From: Treponema primitia ZAS-1
GTDB lineage: Bacteria; Spirochaetota; Spirochaetia; Treponematales; Breznakiellaceae
Length of the DNA: 24,441 nucleotides
Reading direction: 5' to 3'
Assembly: GCF_000297095.1 (NCBI RefSeq)
Contig: NZ_AEEA01000052.1
Span: 1-24,441, forward strand
Position numbers and translations under genes: made by a program. This document shows positions 6,490 to 14,784 of this stretch, one piece after another. Every line of letters begins with the position of its first letter. The first letter of the stretch is position 1. The notes under the pieces are model-generated. The model was not told where the DNA came from and ran no database searches. It saw only the letters and a program-made list of their open reading frames with translations.

Positions 6490-7656
6490 ATGAAAAAACG
6501 AGTGGCGATTCTTGGTGTCACCGGATCTATTGGCAGAAGTACTTTGGAGGTTATTCGTGCGGAAAAGGATAGTTTTGAGCCTATCCTTTTTTCAAGCCAT
6601 ACCAGCATTGATGAACTCCTTACCGTAGGCAAGGAATTTCCTGACGCCGTATTAGTATTGTCAGGACAAAATCAGGGTATCGAACATGGTCTAAAGTACG
6701 GCCTCCAGGATCTGCTCAAGGCTATTCAGGATTCCGGAGCGGATATCGTGGTAAACGGTATTACCGGGGCGGCCGGGCTAGTCCCTTCCCTGGTGAGCCT
6801 GGAAGCAGGGGCAGATCTGGCGCTGGCAAATAAGGAAACCATTGTTATGGCAGCGCCCCTAGTTTTCGATGCGGCAGCCAAAGGCGGGGGGAAGATAATC
6901 CCCATAGATTCGGAACACTCCGCAATCTTCAACCTGATTAATGCCCACGGAATAGATCGGGTTGAAGAAATCCTCTTAACCGCTTCAGGGGGCCCCTTCA
7001 GAAAATATACCGCCGAAGCGCTGATGACCATTCGACCCGAGGAAGCCCTTGTTCATCCCACCTGGGCAATGGGACCGAAAATAACCGTTGACTCAGCAAC
7101 CCTGGCGAATAAGGGTCTTGAGGTAATTGAAGCGGCGGGTCTGTTTCATATACCGGTAGATAAAATTCGGGTGGTGGTGCATCCCCAAAGTATTATCCAT
7201 TCGATGATACGCCTTACGGATGGGGCAGTATATGCCCAGTTATCTAAACCCGATATACGGCTCCCCATTCACGAAGCGTTGAATTTCCCCGAATGTGTCC
7301 CCTGTGCATTTGGACGGCTTGGGTTTGATGCCCTTACCCTGGAATTTGAAAAACCGGACAATAAAAAGTTCCCCATGCTCCCCCTGGCGTATGAAGCGGT
7401 ACGAAGCGGCGGGATAACTCCGACGGTGTACAACGCTGCCAATGAGGTAGCGGTAGCCGCCTTTTTAGCAAAGGGCGCCACATTCCTTGACATACCCCGT
7501 ATCGTTGAAAATGTGTTAACCATGGCCTGGCCATGTCCGCATCTGGATCTTCCTTCAATTCTTGAAGCGGATGCCAAGGCGCGGCAATCGGCCCAAACTT
7601 TTATTGCCGAAAAGTGCGCTTGCGCGGGGAACTTCGTTGCAAGTGGCGCATCATAG
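6490..7656 (+). CDS. dxr: 1-deoxy-D-xylulose 5-phosphate reductoisomerase
   Basis: Dxr catalyses the NADPH-dependent conversion of DXP to 2-C-methyl-D-erythritol 4-phosphate, the first committed step of the MEP isoprenoid pathway that feeds UppS. The nucleotide-binding loop is GVTGSIGRST (9-18). Then come LANKETIV (112-119), the metal and substrate site IDSEHSAIF (139-147), TASGGPFR (164-171), HPTWAMGPKITVDSATLANKGLEVIEA, HPQSIIHSMI and NAANEVAVAAFL. AAGGAAA precedes the ATG. The last 14 residues (KCACAGNFVASGAS) are encoded by a palindromic repeat also found inside the DUF2232 gene, so the natural C-terminus has probably been replaced or extended by that insertion. Confidence 0.96.
   Translation: MKKRVAILGVTGSIGRSTLEVIRAEKDSFEPILFSSHTSIDELLTVGKEFPDAVLVLSGQNQGIEHGLKYGLQDLLKAIQDSGADIVVNGITGAAGLVPSLVSLEAGADLALANKETIVMAAPLVFDAAAKGGGKIIPIDSEHSAIFNLINAHGIDRVEEILLTASGGPFRKYTAEALMTIRPEEALVHPTWAMGPKITVDSATLANKGLEVIEAAGLFHIPVDKIRVVVHPQSIIHSMIRLTDGAVYAQLSKPDIRLPIHEALNFPECVPCAFGRLGFDALTLEFEKPDNKKFPMLPLAYEAVRSGGITPTVYNAANEVAVAAFLAKGATFLDIPRIVENVLTMAWPCPHLDLPSILEADAKARQSAQTFIAEKCACAGNFVASGAS
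7615..7650. repeat. Palindromic repeat in the 3-prime end of dxr (copy 1)
   Basis: The core GCGGGGAACTTCGTTGCAA is identical to one at 17265-17283. The outer bases pair TGCGC-TTGC with GCAA-(GTG)-GCGCA, giving a hairpin with a short AAC-TTC-GTT tip. It encodes the last residues of Dxr in frame. Confidence 0.65.
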
Positions 7657-7865
7657 GTAGTTTTCAACGAATCGGTTTAAATCAACAATCACCTGCTGTC
7701 AAGAAAATATTTTATTATTTGCTTAAATAGTTTATGCCTTTTTTCAATTGTTCAGGTAATATCTTCAATTTGTATTATAGTCATAGAAACAGAGATGGTC
7801 AAATATAAAAATATTTTGTTAATATGTATACTATGACTTGAGCGTATTTTAAGGGGGACTTTCGG
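7657..7865 (+). promoter_or_regulatory. AT-rich promoter region ahead of the dehydrogenase operon
   Basis: The 209 bp between dxr and pdhA is strongly AT-rich and the likeliest promoter for the operon. A good minus-ten element, TATAGT (7776-7781), has only a weak minus-35 (TTCAGG at 7751, spacing 19). An 8-bp inverted repeat, AGTCATAG (7779-7786) and CTATGACT (7831-7838), overlaps this TATAGT and a second element, TATACT (7827-7832). It could be a pair of regulator half-sites. AAATAT-AAAA-ATATTT lies between them. Confidence 0.45.
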
Positions 7866-8867
7866 ATGAAGTTGTCCAAGGGCTTGTTTGGGGATTTGTA
7901 CTTGAAAATGGTCCAGACCCGGAATTTTGAAGAAACCGCCGCCCGGCTATTTGTTGAGGGCAAGGTTCATGGTACCGCCCATTTCTGTATCGGAGAAGAG
8001 GCAACCGGGGTGGGTGTTTGCTCCGCCCTTGAGAAAGAAGACATGATAACCCAAACCCACCGGGGGCATAACCAGGCCATAGGCAGGGGTATGGATCTCA
8101 AGCGGATGATGGCGGAATTTTTAGGAAAGGAAACCGGGTACTGTAAGGGAAAAGGCGGCTGTATGCACATAGCCGATTTTTCCGTGGGAAGCCTGGGAGC
8201 TAACGGCGTTGTGGGCGGGGGTATCCCGGTTGCCACCGGCGCAGCGCTGTCCCAAAAGTACTTTAAGAAGTCCAATATCACGGTCTGTTTCTTCGGCGAT
8301 GGGGCTACCAACGAAGGGGCCTTCCACGAATCCTTAAACCTCGCTTCGGTCTGGAAATTGCCGGTACTTTTTGTGTGTACCAATAATTATTACGGTATGT
8401 CCACCCATATCAGCAAGTCGATGAATATCACCGATATTGCTTCCCGGGCCGCGTCTTACGGGATGAAGGGTATCACCGTGGATGGTAACGATATTTTGGC
8501 GATCTATGAGGAGACCCTAAAGGCCCGGGAATATATCCTTAAAAACGGCCCCCTGTTTATGGTCTTAAACACCTACCGGTGGATGGGCCATTCCAAGAGC
8601 GATTCCCAGGTATACCGTACCAAGGAAGAGGTTAATGAGTGGAAACTCAAATGCCCCATTAAGCGTTTCCGGGAGTATCTGATCAAAGAAAAGATCTTTA
8701 CCGAGGCGGAAATAGGCGCCTTTGACAAAAAAGCCCAGGACGATGTGGCGGCGGCGGTAGACTTTGCAAATGCCAGCCCGGAGCCCAAGATCGAAAATAT
8801 TTTTGATGATGTCTACGCCGATGGCGATATGAGAACCCAAAAACCCAAAAACGGGTTTGTCCTGTAG
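7866..8867 (+). CDS. pdhA: 2-oxoacid (pyruvate or acetoin) dehydrogenase E1 component, alpha subunit
   Basis: This is the thiamine-diphosphate-binding half of the E1 heterotetramer, which decarboxylates a 2-oxoacid (or cleaves acetoin) and passes the acyl group to lipoyl-E2. Key features are the GEEATGVGVCSAL block, THRGH at 64-68, KGKGGCMHIAD at 94-104, and the ThDP motif GDGATNEG starting at 144 and closed by NN at 173-174. YRWMGHSKSD, the phosphorylation-loop region, comes after that. The 333-aa length matches bacterial E1alpha. GGGGG lies upstream of the ATG. Sequence alone does not separate pyruvate from acetoin dehydrogenase. Housekeeping use in pyruvate oxidation is my first choice, so the symbol is provisional. 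Confidence 0.88.
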   Translation: MKLSKGLFGDLYLKMVQTRNFEETAARLFVEGKVHGTAHFCIGEEATGVGVCSALEKEDMITQTHRGHNQAIGRGMDLKRMMAEFLGKETGYCKGKGGCMHIADFSVGSLGANGVVGGGIPVATGAALSQKYFKKSNITVCFFGDGATNEGAFHESLNLASVWKLPVLFVCTNNYYGMSTHISKSMNITDIASRAASYGMKGITVDGNDILAIYEETLKAREYILKNGPLFMVLNTYRWMGHSKSDSQVYRTKEEVNEWKLKCPIKRFREYLIKEKIFTEAEIGAFDKKAQDDVAAAVDFANASPEPKIENIFDDVYADGDMRTQKPKNGFVL

Positions 8868-8891
8868 CCGGGATCAGTAAGGAACCATGAT

Positions 8892-9872
8892 ATGCGTGAA
8901 ATAAGCTATGCCGAGGCTATAAAAGAGGCCATGAGCGAAGAAATGCGGAAGGATAACAGGATTATCCTTATGGGTGAAGATGTGGCGGTCTATGGCGGGG
9001 CTTTCGGCGTCTCCCGGGGTATGTTTGAAGAATTCGGTGACGAACGGGTCAGGGATACCCCTATCTCCGAATTAGGATTCACCGGATGCGCCGTGGGCGC
9101 CGCCATGACCGGGCTTATCCCCATTGTGGAGATCATGTTCAGCGATTTTATTACCCTGGCCTTGGAACAATTGGTAAACCAGGGCGCTAAAAACCGTTTC
9201 CAATTCGGCGGCCAGGGCTCGGTACCCATGGTACTACGGGCGCCCGGCGGTTCCGGGACTGGGGCGGCGGAACAGCACAGTCAGAGCATGGAGTCCTGGG
9301 TATGCAATGTTCCGGGTCTCAAGGTGGTCATACCCTCTACCCCCTACGATGCAAAGGGGCTCCTAAAGTCCGCTATTTACGACCCTAATCCGGTGGTCTT
9401 CTTGGAACAAAAGCTCCTTTACCGGGTTAAGGGGCCGGTCCCCGAACCGGGCGATGACTATACCGTACCTCTGGGTAAGGCCGATGTTAAGCGGGAAGGC
9501 CGGGATATCACTATTATCACCTATGGACGTATGGTTCCCCGGTGCCTGAAGGTTGCAGAAAAACTGGCGGCGAAGGGTACGGATGTGGAGGTGGTTGATG
9601 TCAGGAGCCTTGTTCCAATGGATAAGAAAACACTGATTGCCTCGGCAAAAAAGACCGGCAAAGTACTTATTGTGCACGAAGCCTGTCAGACCGGCGGCTT
9701 CGGCGGTGAAATCGCCGCGGTCATCGCGGACAGCGAGGCCTTTTTCTACCTCGATGCGCCCATCAGACGGCTCGGTGGGCTTGATGTCCCCATTCCCTAT
9801 AACCCCAAGCTTGAAGCCCAGGTGGTTCCCACGGAAGAAAAAATTACCGCCGCTATTGAATCGCTGTTATAG
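8892..9872 (+). CDS. pdhB: 2-oxoacid (pyruvate or acetoin) dehydrogenase E1 component, beta subunit
   Basis: This is the second E1 subunit, completing the ThDP site and binding E2. The N-terminus REISYAEAIKEAM leads into ILMGEDVAVYGGAFGVSRG, then RVRDTPISELGFTGCAVGAAM with the conserved catalytic-site Glu, MFSDFITLALEQLVNQ and RAPGG. The C-terminal transketolase domain contains ITIITYGRMV, VEVVDVRSLVPMD and VHEACQTGGFGGEIAA. The 326-aa length is normal. AAGGA lies before the ATG; pdhA ends 24 bases upstream and pdhC begins 14 bases downstream, so all three are one operon. Confidence 0.92.
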   Translation: MREISYAEAIKEAMSEEMRKDNRIILMGEDVAVYGGAFGVSRGMFEEFGDERVRDTPISELGFTGCAVGAAMTGLIPIVEIMFSDFITLALEQLVNQGAKNRFQFGGQGSVPMVLRAPGGSGTGAAEQHSQSMESWVCNVPGLKVVIPSTPYDAKGLLKSAIYDPNPVVFLEQKLLYRVKGPVPEPGDDYTVPLGKADVKREGRDITIITYGRMVPRCLKVAEKLAAKGTDVEVVDVRSLVPMDKKTLIASAKKTGKVLIVHEACQTGGFGGEIAAVIADSEAFFYLDAPIRRLGGLDVPIPYNPKLEAQVVPTEEKITAAIESLL

Positions 9873-9886
9873 GGAAGGAGAAACGC

Positions 9887-10978
9887 ATGGCCAATTCAAT
9901 TATCATGCCCAAAACGGGCATGGCTATGGAAGAAGGGGTTATTCTTGAATGGCGGGTTACGGTAGGAGATACGGTTAAAAGGGGCGATATAGTTGCGCTT
10001 ATCGAAACAGACAAGTCGACCATGGAACTGGAATCGGATTACACCGGTGAAATCCTGGCCATATTGAGCCAAGCCGGAGAAACTATTCCGGTAACCAAGC
10101 TTATCGCCTGGGTGGGGCAGCACGGAGAGGCTGTTCCGGCGGAGGGGAAGTTTAAGGCCACCCCCGCTGCCCGGAAACTCGCCGGCGACAAGGGTATCGT
10201 CCTCAGCGCCGTATCCCCCAGCGGTAAGTCCGGCGAGATCCGCCGGGGTGATGTGGAAAGAGCCGCAGCAGGAACCCTTGCTGCGCTGGCGGCAGCCGTG
10301 GCGTCCCGGCCGGATACACGCCTTCCGCTGACCAATATCCAGAGGATTACCGGCAAGCGTATGCTGGAAAGCCGCCTGACCATTCCGGATGTTACCCAGA
10401 ATACCCGGGCGGATGTTACTACGATGCTAAGCGCTAGAAAGAAACTCAGCGAAAAACTTGGAATCAAGATTACGGTGAACGACTTACTATTGGCGGCCGT
10501 CGTAAAAGCCCTGAAGGCCCATCCCCGCTTGAATTCCGTTCTGGATGGAAATGAGCTTATTTACAAGGGCAGTATAAACCTGGGCATAGCGGTGGCTACC
10601 GAACGGGGGCTTCTGGTTCCGGTGATCCACAATGCCCAGGAATTAAGCCTCCGGCAGATCTCCGCCCAAGCGGCGGACCTGGCCGGCCGGGCACGGGAGG
10701 GGCATCTGACCTCTGATGAAATGAGCGGCGGAACCTTTACCGTATCGAACGTGGGTATGTACGGCATTACCGCCTTTACACCGATTATTAATCCCCCCGA
10801 AGCGGCTATCCTGGGAGTCTGTTCCGTGGAGGATGAACTTAAGCTTGAGGGAGAAAAGGTGTTGAGCCGTAAAATCATGGGCCTTTCCCTCACCTTTGAT
10901 CATCGAATCGTAGACGGCGCAGCCGCCGCTGCTTTTATCAAAACCCTGAGGGAACTTCTTGAATCGCCTGTCCCTTGA
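9887..10978 (+). CDS. pdhC: Dihydrolipoyl acyltransferase E2 of the 2-oxoacid dehydrogenase complex
   Basis: E2 is the core of the complex; it carries the lipoyl arm and transfers the acyl group to CoA. Residues 1-80 form a lipoyl domain with the lipoylated Lys43 in ETDKSTMELES. About residues 90-126 (TPAARKLAGDKGI...GKSGEIRRGDVE) are the peripheral subunit-binding domain that holds E1 and E3. The remainder is the catalytic domain ending in FDHRIVDG, where His339 and Asp343 are the catalytic pair. At 363 aa with one lipoyl domain it is a compact E2. A strong ribosome-binding site, GGAAGGAG, precedes the ATG. No E3 (dihydrolipoamide dehydrogenase) gene is in the window, so it must be supplied from elsewhere. 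Confidence 0.92.
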   Translation: MANSIIMPKTGMAMEEGVILEWRVTVGDTVKRGDIVALIETDKSTMELESDYTGEILAILSQAGETIPVTKLIAWVGQHGEAVPAEGKFKATPAARKLAGDKGIVLSAVSPSGKSGEIRRGDVERAAAGTLAALAAAVASRPDTRLPLTNIQRITGKRMLESRLTIPDVTQNTRADVTTMLSARKKLSEKLGIKITVNDLLLAAVVKALKAHPRLNSVLDGNELIYKGSINLGIAVATERGLLVPVIHNAQELSLRQISAQAADLAGRAREGHLTSDEMSGGTFTVSNVGMYGITAFTPIINPPEAAILGVCSVEDELKLEGEKVLSRKIMGLSLTFDHRIVDGAAAAAFIKTLRELLESPVP

Positions 10979-11023
10979 TATACCCTGGATTGTCGGGTAT
11001 GGTTTATACGTGGAGAATCAGAA

Positions 11024-12382
11024 GTGCTATTGATAAAAATACTATTGGGGTTAATCGGTTTAGGGGTGGTGGTTTTTGTCCACGAACTGGGCCATTTCCT
11101 CGCCGCCCGCCTGGTAGGTATTGATGTGGAGGCCTTTTCCATAGGCTGGGGCAAACCTATCCTAAAAAAGAAGGTCGGTAATGTAGAGTACCGGCTGGGC
11201 ATATTCCCCATAGGCGGCTACTGCAAAATGCGTGGGGAAAACGAATTCCAGGAAGCCTACGAAAACCGTTCCAATGCCATACCCCAGGCTAAGGGTACCT
11301 TTTATGGGGTCAGCCCGCTGCGGCGTATCGTTGTTGCCTTTGCAGGCCCGGGCTTTAACTTTCTCTTTACGATCCTGGTCCTCTCGATTATTTGGGGTAT
11401 CGGATTCGAGGTAAGCACATTGGATAACCGTATTGTCCTGGTTTCGGACATAAGCCCCGGGGAAATGTACCCCGCCGATCAGGGAGGCTTAAAAACCGGG
11501 GATAAAATTATCGATATAAACGGCAATCCCGTAACAAATTATCACGATATTCAGGAACTAATCGCCACCAACCCGGAAAAAAATCTGCCCGTCCAGGTTC
11601 AGCGGGGAGGAGAGGTTCTTGACCTCATGGTTCGGCCGGACCTGGACAAAAGCTCCGGGGCAGGAAAAATCGGGGTGTATTTTTGGTCCGAACCGGTTAT
11701 CAGCGCCGTTACCGGGGGAAGCCCCGCCGATATAGCCGGACTGCGGCCTGGGGACCGGATTACCCGGATAAACGGGGAGGACTTTTCCTATACCGTGGCG
11801 CTTTTCAAGATACTCCGGAGTCAACCCCCGGTACTGTCGGTGGATTTTGAACGGGAAGGCCGCCCAATGCAAGCCGACCTGATCCTCAGCTATACTGATA
11901 CAGGTGCCGCAGATATCGGGGTATCCTATGAACATATTCAGTTCCACACCCCCCGGCTGTCCCCCGTGGGCGCCCTGCTCAAGGGCGGGAAGGAAAGCTG
12001 GAAAACCTTCGTCCTTTCTGTCAAAAGCCTTGCCCTCCTCTTCCGTGGCATTGATTTAACCCAGGCCGTTTCCGGACCGGTACGGATTACCTATATGCTG
12101 GGGGATGTAGCCGCCGAAGGCTTCGGCCAAAGCTTTGGCGCAGGCATCAGTTCCATGGCAAATTTCCTGGCCCTGATCTCCATAGCCCTCGGTATTATGA
12201 ATCTCCTCCCCCTTCCGGTACTTGATGGAGGATTGATTGTTCTCTTTATTGTTGAAATAATAAAGCGGAAACCCCTGAATCCCAAATATATCAGCGTATT
12301 CCAGACCGTAGGGGTGGTATTGATTTTTGGCTTAATGATCTTTGCTGTTTTTGGGGATATTTTATTTTTGACTCGTCGGTAA
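11024..12382 (+). CDS. rseP: Site-2 intramembrane zinc metalloprotease RseP
   Basis: This membrane-embedded protease cleaves transmembrane substrates such as anti-sigma factors or signal-peptide remnants. The zinc motif HELGH is at residues 20-24 in the first membrane helix, and the third ligand motif MNLLPLPVLDGG is near 392-403. The FSIGWGKPI and GIFPIGGYCKM stretches are typical of the family. Two PDZ domains lie between the membrane segments (about 125-205 and 215-290; GLKTGDKIIDINGNPV and GLRPGDRITRINGEDF are their ligand-loop regions). The protein is 452 aa. GTG is chosen as start because GGAG lies 8 bases upstream. In other treponemes rseP normally follows dxr directly; here the dehydrogenase operon separates them. 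Confidence 0.95.
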   Translation: MLLIKILLGLIGLGVVVFVHELGHFLAARLVGIDVEAFSIGWGKPILKKKVGNVEYRLGIFPIGGYCKMRGENEFQEAYENRSNAIPQAKGTFYGVSPLRRIVVAFAGPGFNFLFTILVLSIIWGIGFEVSTLDNRIVLVSDISPGEMYPADQGGLKTGDKIIDINGNPVTNYHDIQELIATNPEKNLPVQVQRGGEVLDLMVRPDLDKSSGAGKIGVYFWSEPVISAVTGGSPADIAGLRPGDRITRINGEDFSYTVALFKILRSQPPVLSVDFEREGRPMQADLILSYTDTGAADIGVSYEHIQFHTPRLSPVGALLKGGKESWKTFVLSVKSLALLFRGIDLTQAVSGPVRITYMLGDVAAEGFGQSFGAGISSMANFLALISIALGIMNLLPLPVLDGGLIVLFIVEIIKRKPLNPKYISVFQTVGVVLIFGLMIFAVFGDILFLTRR

Positions 12383-12441
12383 ATTCGCTTTAGAATTCGC
12401 CGATAATGAAAAAAAGACCGGTGAATAAAAAGGAGTCTTGG

Positions 12442-14472
12442 GTGAAAAGTAAAATGAGAGGGTATCACCAGGCGAGGTTGTTTATCTTTACAACCCTGTT
12501 TATAGCACAGTTTGCATATTCCCAGTCTTCCGGCAGAAATGTCGATCCCGCTACCTTGGCCGCCGGTCATTCCGGCGCCGTATCGGTCATGACTTTTGAT
12601 CCGGTGAGAAATTATATCCTCAGCGCCGGCATGGACGGTTTTTTAGGGATATGGAATGTCAGGACCAGCTCTGCGGTGGATCGCTTTCAGGTCAGCCCCT
12701 ATGCGATACGGTCCATGATCCAGAGGCCGGGAAAATCCCAGGTTGCCCTGATGGAAAGTGACGGCGTTGGCGTGTATAGGATTTCCGCCTGGGACTATGG
12801 GCTTAAACGAAATTTATTTACCCTGCGGTTTAGAGACCCCGTGACCTTCATCAATTACTCCGCAGGGGGCAACTTCCTTATGGTAGCCCGAAGCGCCAGA
12901 AGCGGCGTGGTGTTTATTCACCCTGAAACCGGGGAAGTGCTGGATTCACCCCCAAATCAGACCGGGGCCATCGCTTTTTCCGCCACCGGCAGATCCGAGC
13001 GGACCATGATGACCTATGCCACCTCGGGCCAAATTACCTATTGGGAATTAAATACCGGAAGGGCCATCCAGAATTCTGTGGCGCCCGCCAATCTGACAAG
13101 CCCTGTCATATTTGGGAATAACCGGTATCTGAGCGGGATAGATTCCAACGGTCTTATTGTAGTGGATGCCGTAACAGGCAGGGAAATTGCCCGGGACCGG
13201 CATATCGCCAAGGGAAAACTATTTCCCGTATCGTCATCGGACCTTCTGGAATTTATGTACCTAGGAACCCTGGAGAACAGTACCAACGGGTCCATCACCC
13301 TTACCCATTATACCATTACCACCCAGGGAACCCTGGAAGGTAAAAATAGAACCACCTTTTCCAGAATGCCCCTGATTTCCAGCGGAGTTACCGTTGCTGC
13401 CGGCGCTGTTGCCCTGGGTACTGTTGATGGCGGGGTTTGGATGTTTGAGGTAAACGACCAGGAGCCATGGGCTATGGGAAGGGTAAAGCTTACCCAGGTA
13501 AGCTCCGCAGCTATTTCGGGGGATAGTCTGGCGTTTATGACAGAGGATAAGCGTTTAAGTATCATACCAGTGGATTATCAGTCCCTCATGGACCGTGATA
13601 CTATCACCCTTGAAGATGCCCGGGGGAATACCCAAATAAGCGGGGATTCTGCAATGGGCGCAGGAACTCCCGGCAGGTTTCTGTTCTGGCAAACCGATAA
13701 TACCCGTACCTTTCCTATTCTTGTAACCGGCGCCGGTACTCCGGTGCGCACGGATATTATTCTGGGAAGGCTGGCCCTCCGGCACTCCCTCCGCTCGGTT
13801 TCCCTGCTGGGGAACCAAGCCCTCTTTGTGGATTCTGCGGGGAGCATCACCGTATTGTCCACCGATACAGGCAGCAGTAAGTTTACCTACACCGCTACGG
13901 ACCCCCTGGATATATCCTTCCTCGACAGCGAAAATATTATCATAGGCCATTCCGATCTAAGCCAGACCTCTCCCTTCCTGGTGGTGAATACGGTTACCGA
14001 AGAAACGGTCCCCTTTATCTATCCCTCCACGGTGGGCGCCAAATTGTACCGGTCCGCCAACGGGGCTATGTACGGAGGCGTTGTGGAAGGCTCCTCGGAC
14101 AGCGCCACCACCGCCCTGCTCCTATTGGATACGGAACATCCCGCCGCTTCGACCCGGCTGGTTGAGTACAAGGGGGAAGATACCACCTTTATCATAGCCC
14201 AAAGCGGTCAATCCGTAGCTTCAACCATAGGCGGAAACGGCCCTACCCTCCACAGTAATCGTGGTTTTGTTCCCTTTGAACGGAGTCCAAGTCTGCCGGT
14301 TAACCTTATCGGAAGTGATCGGTACTTTATTGTCCTGGGCAGGGACGGTTCTATCAGCTGGCACAACCCAGCCACCGGTTCCCTTCTCGCCCGGCTGCGG
14401 CTTTTGGAAACAGAATGGATCCTGGAAACGGCGGAACGGCATATCCAGCGGGGCCCGCTCCAGAGACCGTAG
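12442..14472 (+). CDS. Exported WD40-like beta-propeller protein of unknown function
   Basis: The N-terminus has a signal peptide: a basic stretch (KSKMRGYHQAR), a hydrophobic core (LFIFTTLFIAQFA) and a likely cleavage site near AYSQ. There is no lipobox cysteine, so it should be periplasmic or surface-exposed and not a lipoprotein. The first mature repeat, AGHSGAVSVMTFDPVRNYILSAGMDGFLGIWNV, is a clear WD40 unit. The remaining 600 residues show weaker beta-propeller-like repeats with many Ser, Thr and Gly, probably one or two degenerate propellers. GTG at 12442 is preferred because AAGGAG lies 6 bases upstream and it places the signal peptide at the N-terminus; an ATG at 12406 is also in frame. 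Its stop lies 2 bases from the stop of the convergent comFB-like gene. Its function is not known to me. Confidence 0.8.
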   Translation: MKSKMRGYHQARLFIFTTLFIAQFAYSQSSGRNVDPATLAAGHSGAVSVMTFDPVRNYILSAGMDGFLGIWNVRTSSAVDRFQVSPYAIRSMIQRPGKSQVALMESDGVGVYRISAWDYGLKRNLFTLRFRDPVTFINYSAGGNFLMVARSARSGVVFIHPETGEVLDSPPNQTGAIAFSATGRSERTMMTYATSGQITYWELNTGRAIQNSVAPANLTSPVIFGNNRYLSGIDSNGLIVVDAVTGREIARDRHIAKGKLFPVSSSDLLEFMYLGTLENSTNGSITLTHYTITTQGTLEGKNRTTFSRMPLISSGVTVAAGAVALGTVDGGVWMFEVNDQEPWAMGRVKLTQVSSAAISGDSLAFMTEDKRLSIIPVDYQSLMDRDTITLEDARGNTQISGDSAMGAGTPGRFLFWQTDNTRTFPILVTGAGTPVRTDIILGRLALRHSLRSVSLLGNQALFVDSAGSITVLSTDTGSSKFTYTATDPLDISFLDSENIIIGHSDLSQTSPFLVVNTVTEETVPFIYPSTVGAKLYRSANGAMYGGVVEGSSDSATTALLLLDTEHPAASTRLVEYKGEDTTFIIAQSGQSVASTIGGNGPTLHSNRGFVPFERSPSLPVNLIGSDRYFIVLGRDGSISWHNPATGSLLARLRLLETEWILETAERHIQRGPLQRP

Positions 14473-14474
14473 GT

Positions 14475-14771
14475 TCAATCGTGGGAGGGATTCTCCCGGA
14501 CCTTTTCTATGGCATTGGACACCGCTTCCTGTATGCTTGCAGCGTAGGCTTCGTCGGTCATGGCGCTGGAAGCCCAGAGCGTACCCAGCAGGGAATACCG
14601 GTACAGGGGCTTCACGGTGTTTAATGCCATGGCGGCCATATCCACCACACAATCGTTACAGAGGCAGATTTCCCCCTGATAGGATTCTAGCTGCCGTCCC
14701 AATTCTTCATGAACCAAATGTTCGGCTTCGTTTGCAAGATGTTCCAAGTTATAACTATCAATAAAGGCCAT
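14475..14771 (-). CDS. ComFB family (late competence development) protein
   Basis: This 98-aa soluble protein has the ComFB pattern: an acidic N-terminal helix (LEHLANEAEHLVHEELGRQL) followed by ICLCNDCVVDMAAMALN. There CLCNDC gives a cluster of cysteines that can hold zinc, and the D..A.ALN segment is the family hallmark. Then comes KPLYRYSLLGTLWA. In Bacillus the comFB gene lies in a competence operon and its role is unclear; cyanobacterial ComFB proteins have been reported to bind cyclic dinucleotides, which makes a signalling role possible here. GGAGGG lies 3 bases from the ATG. It starts 13 bases after the dnaB stop and is the last gene of the rpsF-dnaB operon. The family match is good; the role is inferred. 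Confidence 0.75.
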   Translation of the reverse strand: MAFIDSYNLEHLANEAEHLVHEELGRQLESYQGEICLCNDCVVDMAAMALNTVKPLYRYSLLGTLWASSAMTDEAYAASIQEAVSNAIEKVRENPSHD

Positions 14772-14784
14772 ATGCCCTCCTGTG

